Assembly (NCBI GenBank): GCA_045106195.1
Contig: JBGCEH010000045.1
Location: 89,962 to 153,961, forward strand
DNA from: Granulosicoccus sp045106195
Lineage (GTDB): Bacteria; Pseudomonadota; Gammaproteobacteria; Granulosicoccales; Granulosicoccaceae
Reading direction: 5' to 3'
Length of the DNA: 64,000 bases
Shown: positions 17,701 to 26,441 of the stretch, piece after piece
Layout: every line of letters begins with the position of its first letter
Numbering within the stretch: the stretch's first letter is position 1
Notes under the pieces: generated by a model
Databases searched by the model: none
What the model was told of the DNA's origin: nothing
Seen by the model: the letters and a program-made list of their open reading frames with translations, nothing else
Program-made: the position numbers and the translations under genes

Positions 17701-18450
17701 ATGAAAATTATCGTAGGCGTAAAGCGCGTTCTTGACTACAACGTCAAGGCTCGGGTCAAGGCTGACAAATCAGGCATCGAGCTGGCGAATGTCAAGATGT
17801 CCATGAATCCATTTGATGAAATCGCCGTCGAGGAGGCGCTGCGCATCAAGGAAGCCGGCAATGCGGATGAGGTCATCGCCGTATCCATCGGCCCGAGCCA
17901 ATCTCAGGAAACGATTCGAACAGCGCTTGCAATGGGGGCTGACCGAGGCATTCTCATCGAAACCGATGAGCTGCTTGAGCCTTTGGCCATTGCCAAACTC
18001 TTCAAGCATTTGGTTGAAAAAGAAACCCCCGGCCTCGTCGTACTTGGCAAGCAAGCGATTGACGATGATGCCAACCAGACAGGGCAGATGCTCTCGGCTC
18101 TCACCGGCATGGCGCAGGCGACGTTCGCCTCCAAGGTTGAGTTCGATGGCGACAGTCTTAAGGTTACTCGTGAAGTCGATGCAGGTCTCGAGTCAATCAA
18201 AGTAACGATGCCGGCGATAGTTACCACCGATCTGCGCCTTAACGAGCCTCGCTACGCAAAGCTGCCCAACATCATGAAGGCCAAGAAAAAGCCGCTTGAA
18301 ATCATCCCTGTAGCTGACACCGGTATCGATGTCTCCAGCGGATTGTCCGTGATAGAGGTCAATGAGCCACCCAAGCGTGAGGCTGGCATTATCGTCAATA
18401 GTGTTGCCGAGCTTGTTGAAAAGCTGCGCAACGAAGCCAAAGTCATCTAA
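17701..18450 (+). CDS. etfB: Electron transfer flavoprotein beta subunit
   Basis: A 249-residue ETF beta subunit that, with EtfA, shuttles electrons from acyl-CoA dehydrogenases to ETF-QO. The start MKIIVGVKRVLDYNVKARVK, the block MNPFDEIAVEEALRIKE and the AMP-binding region VVLGKQAIDDDANQTGQM are characteristic, as is VTTDLRLNEPRYAKLPNIMKAKKKP. RBS GAAGGAAA lies upstream. EtfA follows 26 bases later. Confidence 0.96.
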   Translation: MKIIVGVKRVLDYNVKARVKADKSGIELANVKMSMNPFDEIAVEEALRIKEAGNADEVIAVSIGPSQSQETIRTALAMGADRGILIETDELLEPLAIAKLFKHLVEKETPGLVVLGKQAIDDDANQTGQMLSALTGMAQATFASKVEFDGDSLKVTREVDAGLESIKVTMPAIVTTDLRLNEPRYAKLPNIMKAKKKPLEIIPVADTGIDVSSGLSVIEVNEPPKREAGIIVNSVAELVEKLRNEAKVI

Positions 18451-18476
18451 CCCTGGTATTCAACAAGGAAAACACA

Positions 18477-19412
18477 ATGAGCATACTGATTCTGGTTGAA
18501 CACGAAGCGGGTGAGATTCGTCCCGCGACACTGAACGTCGTTACTGCAGGCACACAGATTGGCGGTGATATTCATTTATTGGTCGCAGGCTCAGATGTCG
18601 CTGGTGTGGCCGAAAAAGCATCGAAGATTGCAGGCGTCTCCAAGGTCATGGTGGCTGACGACGCAGCTTATGCCAACGAGCTGGCTGAAAACCTTTCGGC
18701 GGTGGTTGTCAAGCATGCCGAAGGTTATAGCCACATCCTGTTCGCAGCCACTGCTGCTGGCAAGAATGTCATGCCACGCGTTGCGGCACTGCTGGATGTA
18801 TCCGGCATCTCCGACATCATTGAAGTAAAGAGCGAAGATACGTTTGTGCGCCCCATTTACGCTGGCAACGCGCTGGCGACGGTAAAAAGTGCCGATGCGG
18901 TGAAAGTTGTTGGTGTACGAACCACCTCATTTGATTCCGCTGAGGCAGAGGGGGGGAGTGCATCGATTGACAATGTCGAGTCCACAGACGCAAGCCCGCT
19001 GGTGTCCTTCGTTGGGCAGGAACTTTCGCAGTCAGATCGCCCGGAGCTTACCAGTGCAGACACTGTAGTCTCTGGTGGTCGTGGCATGCAAAACGGAGAA
19101 AATTTTTCCATGCTTGACGAAATTGCCGAAAAGCTCAATGCAGCCGTTGGTGCGTCACGCGCTGCAGTGGATGCCGGATTCGTGCCCAATGAGTATCAGG
19201 TCGGGCAGACGGGTAAAGTGGTCGCGCCTGATCTGTATCTGGCGGTTGGAATCTCAGGCGCTATCCAGCATCTGGCGGGAATGAAGGACAGCAAGGTGAT
19301 TGTCGCGATTAACAAGGATGAAGAAGCACCGATTTTCCAGGTCGCTGACTATGGTCTGGTCGCTGATCTGTTTGATGCTTTACCCGAATTATCCGCCGCG
19401 CTCAATCCTTGA
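18477..19412 (+). CDS. etfA: Electron transfer flavoprotein alpha subunit
   Basis: A 311-residue FAD-binding ETF alpha subunit. The C-terminal FAD domain shows VGASRAAVDAGFVPNEYQVGQTGK, then APDLYLAVGISGAIQHLAGM and INKDEEAPIFQVADYGLV. The N-terminal domain begins MSILILVEHEAGEIRPATLN. The length is standard. It forms an operon with etfB and is followed 24 bases later by a helical protein gene, so all three are probably co-transcribed. Its likely acceptor, ETF-QO, is at the right edge of this window. Confidence 0.96.
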   Translation: MSILILVEHEAGEIRPATLNVVTAGTQIGGDIHLLVAGSDVAGVAEKASKIAGVSKVMVADDAAYANELAENLSAVVVKHAEGYSHILFAATAAGKNVMPRVAALLDVSGISDIIEVKSEDTFVRPIYAGNALATVKSADAVKVVGVRTTSFDSAEAEGGSASIDNVESTDASPLVSFVGQELSQSDRPELTSADTVVSGGRGMQNGENFSMLDEIAEKLNAAVGASRAAVDAGFVPNEYQVGQTGKVVAPDLYLAVGISGAIQHLAGMKDSKVIVAINKDEEAPIFQVADYGLVADLFDALPELSAALNP

Positions 19413-19436
19413 GCCGACGTAACTTAGGAGTGCACC

Positions 19437-19943
19437 ATGGATAGCAAGATTAAAGAGGCCATCGACAAATCTCTGGAGCAGCTTGAAGCCATTCAAGGGA
19501 AGGTTGACGATTTCATAGACGATTTTCCCGACGATACACAGGAAATCAAAGCAACGGCGAAAAAGACGCTGAAGCAAATCAATTCGCTATTGAATAAGGC
19601 GGTGGAGCATGCTGGCAGTTCTGCAGAAGAGGCACAGTTGCAGGCACACCTGGGGGTCATGGAAGCACAGGAGAAGCTTGAGGCGTCCAAGGCAGTTGTC
19701 GATGACTACATCTCGCGCGGAAGTGAAGAGTCAAAACGTCTTCTGGACGAGGCTCAGCTGAAACAGAACCTGGCAATGATGGAAGCACGTGATTTCTGGG
19801 AAGAGCGTGGATCAAAGATGGCGGAAGAGTTCAAGGAGTCTGCGGCTGGTATGCAGAGTGCTGCCGAGAAAGCTGTGGATGATTTGCAGAACATGTTCTC
19901 CCAGTTTAACGACATCTTCACCAAGACGAACAAAGACAAGTAA
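19437..19943 (+). CDS. Phasin-like, highly charged helical protein of unknown function
   Basis: A 168-residue soluble protein with no signal peptide or membrane segment. It is almost entirely alpha-helical in character, with charged heptad-like stretches such as KIKEAIDKSLEQLEAIQGKVDDFIDDF, SSAEEAQLQAHLGVMEAQEKLEASK and AAGMQSAAEKAVDDLQNMF. This amphipathic pattern recalls phasins or apolipoprotein-like coats, but no named family is certain. RBS TAGGAG lies upstream. It follows etfA by 24 bases and precedes an acyl-CoA dehydrogenase, so a role around lipid or acyl metabolism is an inference from context. Confidence 0.65.
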   Translation: MDSKIKEAIDKSLEQLEAIQGKVDDFIDDFPDDTQEIKATAKKTLKQINSLLNKAVEHAGSSAEEAQLQAHLGVMEAQEKLEASKAVVDDYISRGSEESKRLLDEAQLKQNLAMMEARDFWEERGSKMAEEFKESAAGMQSAAEKAVDDLQNMFSQFNDIFTKTNKDK

Positions 19944-19973
19944 TTCCGAGCCAGGGCAAGGCTCTATCGCAAG

Positions 19974-20043
19974 TTGTCTCCGCGAAGGTGGGGACCGATG
20001 AACGTCCTGCTTTACAGATTCCCGGCTACGCGGGAAATGACAA
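19974..20043. repeat. Imperfect inverted repeat, REP/MITE-like, copy 2
   Basis: Arms at 19974-20000 (TTGTCTCCGCGAAGGTGGGG...) and 20015-20043 (...CGCGGGAAATGACAA) form an imperfect inverted repeat. Both arms match the corresponding arms of the element at 6407-6477, and each copy is followed by the same tail, TTAGTCAGTA (here 20047-20056). Its position just before the acyl-CoA dehydrogenase start may affect mRNA structure. Confidence 0.7.
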
Positions 20044-20082
20044 GCTTTAGTCAGTACCAATCAGATCAAGGGTCTTTCGGTT

Positions 20083-21867
20083 ATGAGCTACACAGCACCA
20101 GTAAAAGATATTGCGTTCGTTCTGAACCACGTCATCAGGCTGGAAAACCTGGCACAACTGGAGGGCTTCGAAGAGGCAACGCCGGATTTGGTGGAAGCCA
20201 TACTTGAAGAGTCGGCAAAGTTTACCGCCGATGTGCTTGCACCGTTGAACTGGGTTGGTGATCAACAGGGCAGTCGTTGGGAAGACGGCGTTGTGACGAC
20301 TCCTGACGGCTGGAAGGCGGCCTATGCGCAGTTCGTCGACAGTGGCTGGGGAAGCCTGTCATTTCCGACAGAGTATGGTGGTCAGGGTCTCCCCATGACG
20401 GTAGCCGCGGCTGTTCAGGAAATGTGGCATAGCGCCAATATGTCGTTTGGTCTGTGTCCCCTGTTATCTCAAGGAGCTGTTGATGCGATCGCTCACCATG
20501 CCTCAGACGAGCTTCGGCAGCGTTATCTACCAAAATTGGTAGAAGGTAGCTGGTCGGGGACCATGAACCTGACAGAGCCGCAGGCAGGCTCCGATCTTGC
20601 CGCTGTCAGAACCCGGGCAGAACGTGCTGGAGAGCACTATCTCATCAAGGGCCAGAAAATCTACATTACTTACGGTGAACACGATCTGACCGAGAACATC
20701 ATTCACTTGGTGCTGGCGAGATTGCCCGATGCGCCAGAAGGTGTTAAGGGCATTTCCTTGTTTATTGTGCCCAAGTTCCTGATAAATGACGATGGTTCGA
20801 TTGGTGAGCGCAATGATGTCAATTGTGTTTCCATTGAACACAAACTCGGCATCCATGCCAGTCCCACCTGTGTCATGTCCTATGGCGACAAGGACGGCGC
20901 TGTCGGTTATCTGGTGGGCAAGGAAAATCACGGTCTCGCCTATATGTTCACGATGATGAACCAGGCTCGTCACGCAGTGGGTGTCGAAGGCTATGGAATT
21001 GCCGAACGCGCCTATCAGCAGGCGTTAAGCTATGCGCGGGATCGCAAGCAGGGCAAAACCCTGCTTGGCAAGGATGCAGACGATCAGGGCATCATCAATC
21101 ATCCGGATGTTCGTCGAATTCTCATGACCATGCGTTCTTCTATAGAGGCCATGCGTGGACTCGGCCTTGAATGTGCAGCCGCCTTTGATATCGCAGCTCG
21201 CCATGGTGATGAAGCAACACGCGAGAAAATGCGACGGCGCGGCGAGCTGCTTACACCGTTGGTCAAGGGCTGGTCAACTGAATTGGGTGTCGAATTATGT
21301 TCATTAGGCGTGCAGGTTCATGGAGGTATGGGATTCATTGAAGAGACCGGGGCTGCACAGTACTTGAGAGATGCGCGTATTGCGCCAATCTACGAAGGCA
21401 CCACGGCTATTCAGGCCAATGACCTGATCGGACGCAAGACAGCCCGTGATGGTGGAAAAGGCATGTCGGAGCTGATTGCTGACATGAATGAGACACTGGC
21501 GCAGGTCAACAAGGCTGATCATCTGGATATGAAAGCAATATCCAAACGCTTCACTCCTGCACTGGCTGCCGCAGATCGTGCAACTCAGTGGCTGCTGGGA
21601 CAGAATGATGCCACGCAACCTTCGGCTACATCGGTCGAGTTTCTGATGATGCATGGACGGTTGGCTGGTGGCTGGATGATGGCTCGTGCAGCATTGGCCG
21701 CTCTCAAGCTCAAGCAGGAAAGTGGATCAGATGATGCGTATCTGGATGCCAGGATCATGCTGGCCCGCTACTACGCCGAGCGGATGTTGCCGCTGGTGGA
21801 ATCGAGTGAGACGATTATCGTTGAATCTGCCGAGAGTACGATCAGTCTGGATACCGCTCAGCTCTAA
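20083..21867 (+). CDS. Acyl-CoA dehydrogenase, DmdC-like long form
   Basis: A 594-residue FAD acyl-CoA dehydrogenase with the extra C-terminal domain found in DmdC (3-methylmercaptopropionyl-CoA dehydrogenase) and related enzymes. Motifs include GTMNLTEPQAGSDLAAVRT, KIYITYGEHDLTENIIHLVLAR, VHGGMGFIEETGAAQYLRDARI and PIYEGTTAIQANDL, which holds the catalytic Glu. It starts MSYTAPVKDIAFVLN, usual for this subgroup. Electrons should pass to the neighbouring ETF. Substrate identity is uncertain: DMSP-derived thioether-CoA or ordinary acyl-CoAs are both possible, and no dmdA, dmdB or dmdD gene is adjacent. Confidence 0.87.
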   Translation: MSYTAPVKDIAFVLNHVIRLENLAQLEGFEEATPDLVEAILEESAKFTADVLAPLNWVGDQQGSRWEDGVVTTPDGWKAAYAQFVDSGWGSLSFPTEYGGQGLPMTVAAAVQEMWHSANMSFGLCPLLSQGAVDAIAHHASDELRQRYLPKLVEGSWSGTMNLTEPQAGSDLAAVRTRAERAGEHYLIKGQKIYITYGEHDLTENIIHLVLARLPDAPEGVKGISLFIVPKFLINDDGSIGERNDVNCVSIEHKLGIHASPTCVMSYGDKDGAVGYLVGKENHGLAYMFTMMNQARHAVGVEGYGIAERAYQQALSYARDRKQGKTLLGKDADDQGIINHPDVRRILMTMRSSIEAMRGLGLECAAAFDIAARHGDEATREKMRRRGELLTPLVKGWSTELGVELCSLGVQVHGGMGFIEETGAAQYLRDARIAPIYEGTTAIQANDLIGRKTARDGGKGMSELIADMNETLAQVNKADHLDMKAISKRFTPALAAADRATQWLLGQNDATQPSATSVEFLMMHGRLAGGWMMARAALAALKLKQESGSDDAYLDARIMLARYYAERMLPLVESSETIIVESAESTISLDTAQL

Positions 21868-21929
21868 GTCGTTTGTACCGTCCGGCTTAGGCCTAGCATC
21901 GATGACATCGTTTATTCCCTCGACAAACC

Positions 21930-22274
21930 TCATTCAGATAATCCCAGCCGTTCTGTGGATGACAGGCCAAAGGGCACAATCGACCTGACAGCCGTTTGGG
22001 GGATTACGCCGTAGATATGTGGAAACAGTTCGCTGCCACCTACAGTGTTTTCCCTGATGAGCGGTACGTCCAGCTTGTCCGGATTCAGTAGCATGAGCTG
22101 CACATCATCAACCGAGTGATAGTAGCGACTGACTACACCCCTTAGTTGTGCCAGGTCACAACAGTGAATGAATCCTTCTTCATCCAATGTTGAGCAGCGG
22201 TACTCACCTGAGGTTTGAAACTCCTCGACATCCTTGTCCAGTGCGATATGGAAAATAGTAGCGTCCGACGTCAT
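21930..22274 (-). CDS. DUF952 family protein
   Basis: A 114-residue DUF952 protein. Family motifs are IFHIALDKDVEEFQTSGEYRCSTLDEEGFIHCC and LLNPDKLDVPLIRE, then FPHIYGVIP. The fold is small and cytosolic; members resemble the glutathione-metabolism or ADP-ribosyl-related DUF952 group and have no firm function. It faces the acyl-CoA dehydrogenase convergently and the enoyl-CoA hydratase divergently, so it is its own transcription unit. Confidence 0.82.
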   Translation of the reverse strand: MTSDATIFHIALDKDVEEFQTSGEYRCSTLDEEGFIHCCDLAQLRGVVSRYYHSVDDVQLMLLNPDKLDVPLIRENTVGGSELFPHIYGVIPQTAVRSIVPFGLSSTERLGLSE

Positions 22275-22373
22275 ATGCTCAATTTTAAAAGTGCCAGAAG
22301 AAGTAATGTGCTTGACCGGACATTCAGCGCCTGCAAGGATATTAGTTGATGACCCAGCCGGATATTCTACCTG

Positions 22374-23144
22374 ATGACATTTGAAACCATACTGACCAGA
22401 GTTGAAGCTAATGTCGGGATATTGACATTGAATCGACCCGATAGCTTGAATGCGCTAAATCGGCAGATGATGAATGAGGTCAAGGAGGTTATCCATGCCT
22501 GGGATAAGGATCCGGATGTTCGTGCCATTGTGCTCACGGGTTCTGAGAAAAGCTTTGCAGCAGGTGCCGATATCAAGGAAATGCTGGATGTAGAATTTCT
22601 CGATGCACTGGAGCAGAATTTTCTCGACGACTGGACCTGTATCGCTAACTGCCGTACGCCAAAAATAGCGGCCGTTGCTGGCTACGCGTTGGGTGGCGGC
22701 TGTGAAATTGCCATGATGTGCGACTTCATTGTCTGCGCAGATAATGCTCAATTCGGCCAGCCGGAAATTCGTATCGGTACTATTCCGGGGTTAGGTGGTA
22801 CACAGCGCCTGGCGCGTCTTGTTGGCAAGGCGAAAGCGATGGACATGTGTATTACTGGCCGTATGATGAAAGCCGATGAGGCGGAGCGTGCCGGATTGGT
22901 ATCGCGCGTTGTGCCGGTAGCTGATCTTCAGGATGAAGCTTTTGCTGTAGCAACCACCATCGCAGGGTATTCCGCAACAGCGGTTATGTTGGCAAGGGAG
23001 GCGGTGGAAGCTGCAAACAACACGACACTCGTTCAGGGTCTGTCCATCGAGAGACATTCGTTCTACGCCTTGTTCGGCACAGATGATCAGAAAGAGGGTA
23101 TGTGCGCCTTTACTGAAAAGCGCAAGGCGAAATTTATTCGGTAG
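22374..23144 (+). CDS. Enoyl-CoA hydratase
   Basis: A 256-residue crotonase with both catalytic glutamates: Glu111 in GYALGGGCEIAMMCD and Glu131 in FGQPEIRIGTIPGLGGTQR. SFAAGADIKEM forms the oxyanion hole. It closely resembles short-chain enoyl-CoA hydratases (mitochondrial ECHS1-like, PaaF or FadB1). The ATG at 22374 lacks an obvious Shine-Dalgarno, but the family N-terminus (FETILTRVEANVGILTLNRP) fits. It probably adds monofunctional hydratase capacity to the beta-oxidation set. Confidence 0.92.
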   Translation: MTFETILTRVEANVGILTLNRPDSLNALNRQMMNEVKEVIHAWDKDPDVRAIVLTGSEKSFAAGADIKEMLDVEFLDALEQNFLDDWTCIANCRTPKIAAVAGYALGGGCEIAMMCDFIVCADNAQFGQPEIRIGTIPGLGGTQRLARLVGKAKAMDMCITGRMMKADEAERAGLVSRVVPVADLQDEAFAVATTIAGYSATAVMLAREAVEAANNTTLVQGLSIERHSFYALFGTDDQKEGMCAFTEKRKAKFIR

Positions 23145-23173
23145 GGTTCAATTTATGTAATACGAAATGACGG

Positions 23174-23314
23174 GTGAGGTTACTGAAAAACCAAGCCTTG
23201 CGTAGCATCTCTCATTTAGCCGCAGGGATGTCCAGGCGTGCTGGTGAGATCAATACGACTGATATCGATGGGGTGTTGCTTGACTACTATACGGTGGAAG
23301 ATCTGAGAAATTAA
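23174..23314 (+). other. Possible small open frame in a 260-base gap
   Basis: Between the hydratase and the chemotaxis operon a GTG-initiated frame of 46 codons reads ...NQALRSISHLAAGMSRRAGE and ends VLLDYYTVEDLRN. No ribosome-binding site stands out and no family is recognised. It may be a real small protein, a remnant, or chance. The surrounding 23145-23404 otherwise shows nothing clear. Confidence 0.2.
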
Positions 23315-23404
23315 ACGGATCGCAAGCGGATGCTACGAACAGCGGTTTGATACCAGTACCGTAATTATCAAGACCTGGTATCTCACACACTGGCCGCTGC
23401 ATTG

Positions 23405-25072
23405 TTAGTCTGACTGATCGGAACTTGCCCGTCTTGTTACTGATTCAAGATCGAGGACGCAGACAGTTTTCTGGGTTGATCCTGTGGTGATCATGATCGC
23501 CTCCCTGACATCCTTGTCAATCACACCATTTTCACAACTGAACACGAGGCGGGGCATTTCGATGGTGTCTGATTCTCTGAAGGGGACTATCGAATCGACC
23601 GAGTCGACCATAAGCCCATATTTTATACCATCTACCTGGAACACCAGAACCTTGGTTTGCAGGTGATCAGTAAACGCTTCGAGCTCATACAATTGACGGG
23701 TATCTATAATGGCGACCAGTTCGCCGCGCAGATTGGCCATACCGCGAATATGCCGGGTCATGGTAGGTGTCTTAATCAGATCCGCAGGGTAGTCAATAAC
23801 CTCTTTTACATCGCTTATCTCCAGACCATATAGATTTTCCAGAGAAAAAGTGATCATGGTTTTGCGATTCAGCGACCCTTGCCTCTCGGTAAACGAAGGT
23901 TCTGCGGCATTCTTGAAAAGCGAACTGTGACCTTTGGTTATCGCCTGAATTTCCTCATTGGAGAAAATCTCGTTTTGCTCCAATACGATGGTCTGCAGCT
24001 TCCCTTCTTCTAATCCGGAAACGCAACCTCTGAACATGGCTGTTTTGCGATTACCTAATACCGGGAAAGGAATCAGCTCATCATCGAAATATGAAATGAT
24101 GTTGTTAATCCGGCTTACCAGCAAGCCAAACGAGAGCTCCCCCACTTTCATGACGATGACCCTGCGAGAGTCTGATTCATGAATCTCCTCTCGTGCTGAA
24201 TCGTCATAACCCAGCAACAGACTAAAATTGACGATGGGTACTGTGTTACCACGCAAATCTATTGCGCCCAGACACAGCTTACCTGCCAGGACGGTATTTT
24301 CTATGCAACCGATATTGACAATTTCCTTGATTGCGCCGATATCCAGGGCGCAACAAGAGTCCCCCACGTCAAATGAAATGCATTGACGACGTTTTCCACG
24401 GCGGAATGTATTGGTGGATACGCCTCCTCCGTGAGGACTCTGCGGTAATCGATCCAGTTGGAGCATGCCCGCCACGTCCAGCAATTGAACTATCCGGCTA
24501 CCGCCATCCATTTTGAATACGCCAGCAATAACTTGATCGCGAATGGTTGATCCATGATCTTCGAATAAACAGGTTTCTACCTCGGTGTCATTAAAAACCT
24601 CACCGGTTGAGTCGAACAACAGCCCCAGGCACAGGTTACCGTGCTCAAGAATCGCAACTTTGCGGTTTTCGTATGCGATACCTTCCTCATCGTCAGGCCG
24701 TTTATCAGACTCAACCTTGAAAATACTACGCAGGTTGACGACAGGAATGACATTGCCACGCAAATTAAACAGGCCAAGGAGATAGTCTGGTGAAAGTGGT
24801 ACAGAACAATATTGTTCCGGATCATTGACCACCTCTTGAACGACACGCACCGGTAGTGCAAATTCAGATGTTCCAATAGAGAATGAGCCATAAATTGACA
24901 TTGATTTGGTTTTTTGATGATCGACATCATCATCGAATTTTTCAACGCTCGTAACCGAAGATGCAGGCTGAACGGCTCTCAGGTCGGCACCTGTGTTGGG
25001 TGTAGGGGCCGATGGATAATCCGTCTCATCAAGAACCTGTACTTGTGCACCGTTTGACACTGACATGTTCAT
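23405..25072 (-). CDS. Triple CheW-domain chemotaxis adaptor
   Basis: A 555-residue protein with three successive CheW domains after a short disordered N-terminus of about 55 residues. Domain 1 (about 58-200) has SEFALPVRVVQEVVN and LLGLFNLRGNVIPVVNLRSIF. Domain 2 (about 230-365) has CALDIGAIKEIVNIG and CLGAIDLRGNTVPIVNFSLLL. Domain 3 (about 400-545) has YGLEISDVKEVIDYP and IRGMANLRGELVAIIDTRQLY. Each carries the family hallmark LRG-x-x-x-[PA]-[VI]-[VI]-[ND]. CheW couples receptors to CheA; a triple form could bridge arrays. It lies last in the operon, 9 bases after cheD. Confidence 0.92.
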   Translation of the reverse strand: MNMSVSNGAQVQVLDETDYPSAPTPNTGADLRAVQPASSVTSVEKFDDDVDHQKTKSMSIYGSFSIGTSEFALPVRVVQEVVNDPEQYCSVPLSPDYLLGLFNLRGNVIPVVNLRSIFKVESDKRPDDEEGIAYENRKVAILEHGNLCLGLLFDSTGEVFNDTEVETCLFEDHGSTIRDQVIAGVFKMDGGSRIVQLLDVAGMLQLDRLPQSPHGGGVSTNTFRRGKRRQCISFDVGDSCCALDIGAIKEIVNIGCIENTVLAGKLCLGAIDLRGNTVPIVNFSLLLGYDDSAREEIHESDSRRVIVMKVGELSFGLLVSRINNIISYFDDELIPFPVLGNRKTAMFRGCVSGLEEGKLQTIVLEQNEIFSNEEIQAITKGHSSLFKNAAEPSFTERQGSLNRKTMITFSLENLYGLEISDVKEVIDYPADLIKTPTMTRHIRGMANLRGELVAIIDTRQLYELEAFTDHLQTKVLVFQVDGIKYGLMVDSVDSIVPFRESDTIEMPRLVFSCENGVIDKDVREAIMITTGSTQKTVCVLDLESVTRRASSDQSD

Positions 25073-25081
25073 AATCTCCGG

Positions 25082-25588
25082 TTAAGCTGCTATTCGCGGG
25101 ATTGCCTTGACATCAAAATGTCCCGACTCGCAGGTGATCGACATTTTTCTTCCTTCATAGCCTCCCGTATCTTCGTGAACGACAATAATTTTTCGCTCAT
25201 TCAAGCATGCAATGGCGCTTAGTGCGTTTTGGTGCCCTACCAGTTTCTCGGGCTCAAAGGCGTCGGGATTTGTCATGTTGGCACCACCAGCAACGACGGC
25301 ACGAATATCTTTGTAATCAGTGATGCTCATAGCCTGGGTCAGGGATTCCATTGCCTGGTCCACATACCTGCCTACGTAAATATGATCCTTCTTGCGTCTA
25401 GCGGTATTCATTTCTGCCAACAATCCAGGTGGTGCTTTGGGGAGAAGACAATGTGCAAGTCCGTAGACTCTCCGCTTCTGCCAGAGAAGAGCGATACCGA
25501 TACAGGATCCCAGAATCGTATGGAGATACTCCTCTCCGGTCCCTATTTTTACTTCTCCAATATGAACATTTTTCAATTTTTGAATCAC
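25082..25588 (-). CDS. cheD: Chemoreceptor glutamine deamidase CheD
   Basis: A 168-residue CheD, which deamidates receptor glutamines to tune chemoreceptor signalling. The catalytic Cys29 is in TILGSCIGIAL and the catalytic His46 in YGLAHCLLP. AVVAGGANM and RKIIVVHEDTGGYEGRKM complete the family pattern. The start overlaps the cheR stop by 4 bases. Confidence 0.93.
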   Translation of the reverse strand: MIQKLKNVHIGEVKIGTGEEYLHTILGSCIGIALLWQKRRVYGLAHCLLPKAPPGLLAEMNTARRKKDHIYVGRYVDQAMESLTQAMSITDYKDIRAVVAGGANMTNPDAFEPEKLVGHQNALSAIACLNERKIIVVHEDTGGYEGRKMSITCESGHFDVKAIPRIAA

Positions 25589-26439
25589 GCGGCTTTTGCC
25601 CCTTGAATTTCATCAACACGCTGATAGATTGTTGGACAGACGGTGACGAAATTGGTAGATAGATTGTTTAGTGATTCAGACTCACCGATGATGACAATTC
25701 CTGAGGCGCTTAATCGTTTTTCAACCGATTGCATGACGAGTTCGATGTCCTCTCCTGAAAAGTAGATGAGGACGTTACGCAGCAGGATAAGCGAATATTT
25801 CTTGTCAACCGGAGCTGGATTGAACAAGTTGAGAATCTTGAATTGAATGTTCCTTTTAATGTTTGGTGCTACCTTATATCCGTGTGCATCTGTGCCTACC
25901 ATGTAGCTTGAAAATAAATCAGGCTTCTCTTTTCTGAACCGGTCAATCGATCTGCCGTTGTATAGACCCACCGTTGCACTTTGTACTACCGACGAGTCAA
26001 TATCTGTACCTGTAATTCGGTAATCAAAGCCTGGATTTTTGTCTTTATATGCCTGTAATAACACACCTAGTGTGTGAGCCTCTTCGCCTGTTGATGATGC
26101 GGCAGACCAGACATTGAGTGTGCTGCTCGGATTTTGCGCGTGCCAATCACTCAAATACGTATCTGATATGAATTCCCAAATTCTTGGTGTACGGTAGAAA
26201 TACGTCTCGTTGGTTGTTATCTTGTTTATAAACTCCTCTTCCTCCGACTTGTTATTTTTCATATAGTTAACATAGGACTCGAAGTCGGGTAGATCCAGAG
26301 CACGAAGCCGTCTGGTCAAACGGCCTTCGAGCATCGCCTTTCGCTCTGGCTTAATAGTGATACCGGTTAAAGAGTGGATCATCTCTATCAGTGTTTTAAA
26401 GCACTTTTCATTCAGCTCGGGCTTGCTGGTAAAGGCCAT
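25585..26439 (-). CDS. cheR: Chemotaxis protein methyltransferase CheR
   Basis: A 284-residue SAM-dependent methyltransferase that methylates receptor glutamates. It has an N-terminal helical domain (RKAMLEGRLTRRLRALDLPDFESY) and TTNETYFYRTPRIWEF. The SAM site is NVWSAASSTGEEAHTLGVLL, followed by ITGTDIDSSVVQSATVGLYN, and LLRNVLIYFSGE is the catalytic-domain signature. It overlaps cheD by 4 bases and starts 2 bases after the receptor stop, so the chemosensory genes form one tight operon. Confidence 0.94.
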   Translation of the reverse strand: MAFTSKPELNEKCFKTLIEMIHSLTGITIKPERKAMLEGRLTRRLRALDLPDFESYVNYMKNNKSEEEEFINKITTNETYFYRTPRIWEFISDTYLSDWHAQNPSSTLNVWSAASSTGEEAHTLGVLLQAYKDKNPGFDYRITGTDIDSSVVQSATVGLYNGRSIDRFRKEKPDLFSSYMVGTDAHGYKVAPNIKRNIQFKILNLFNPAPVDKKYSLILLRNVLIYFSGEDIELVMQSVEKRLSASGIVIIGESESLNNLSTNFVTVCPTIYQRVDEIQGAKAA

Positions 26440-26441
26440 GG

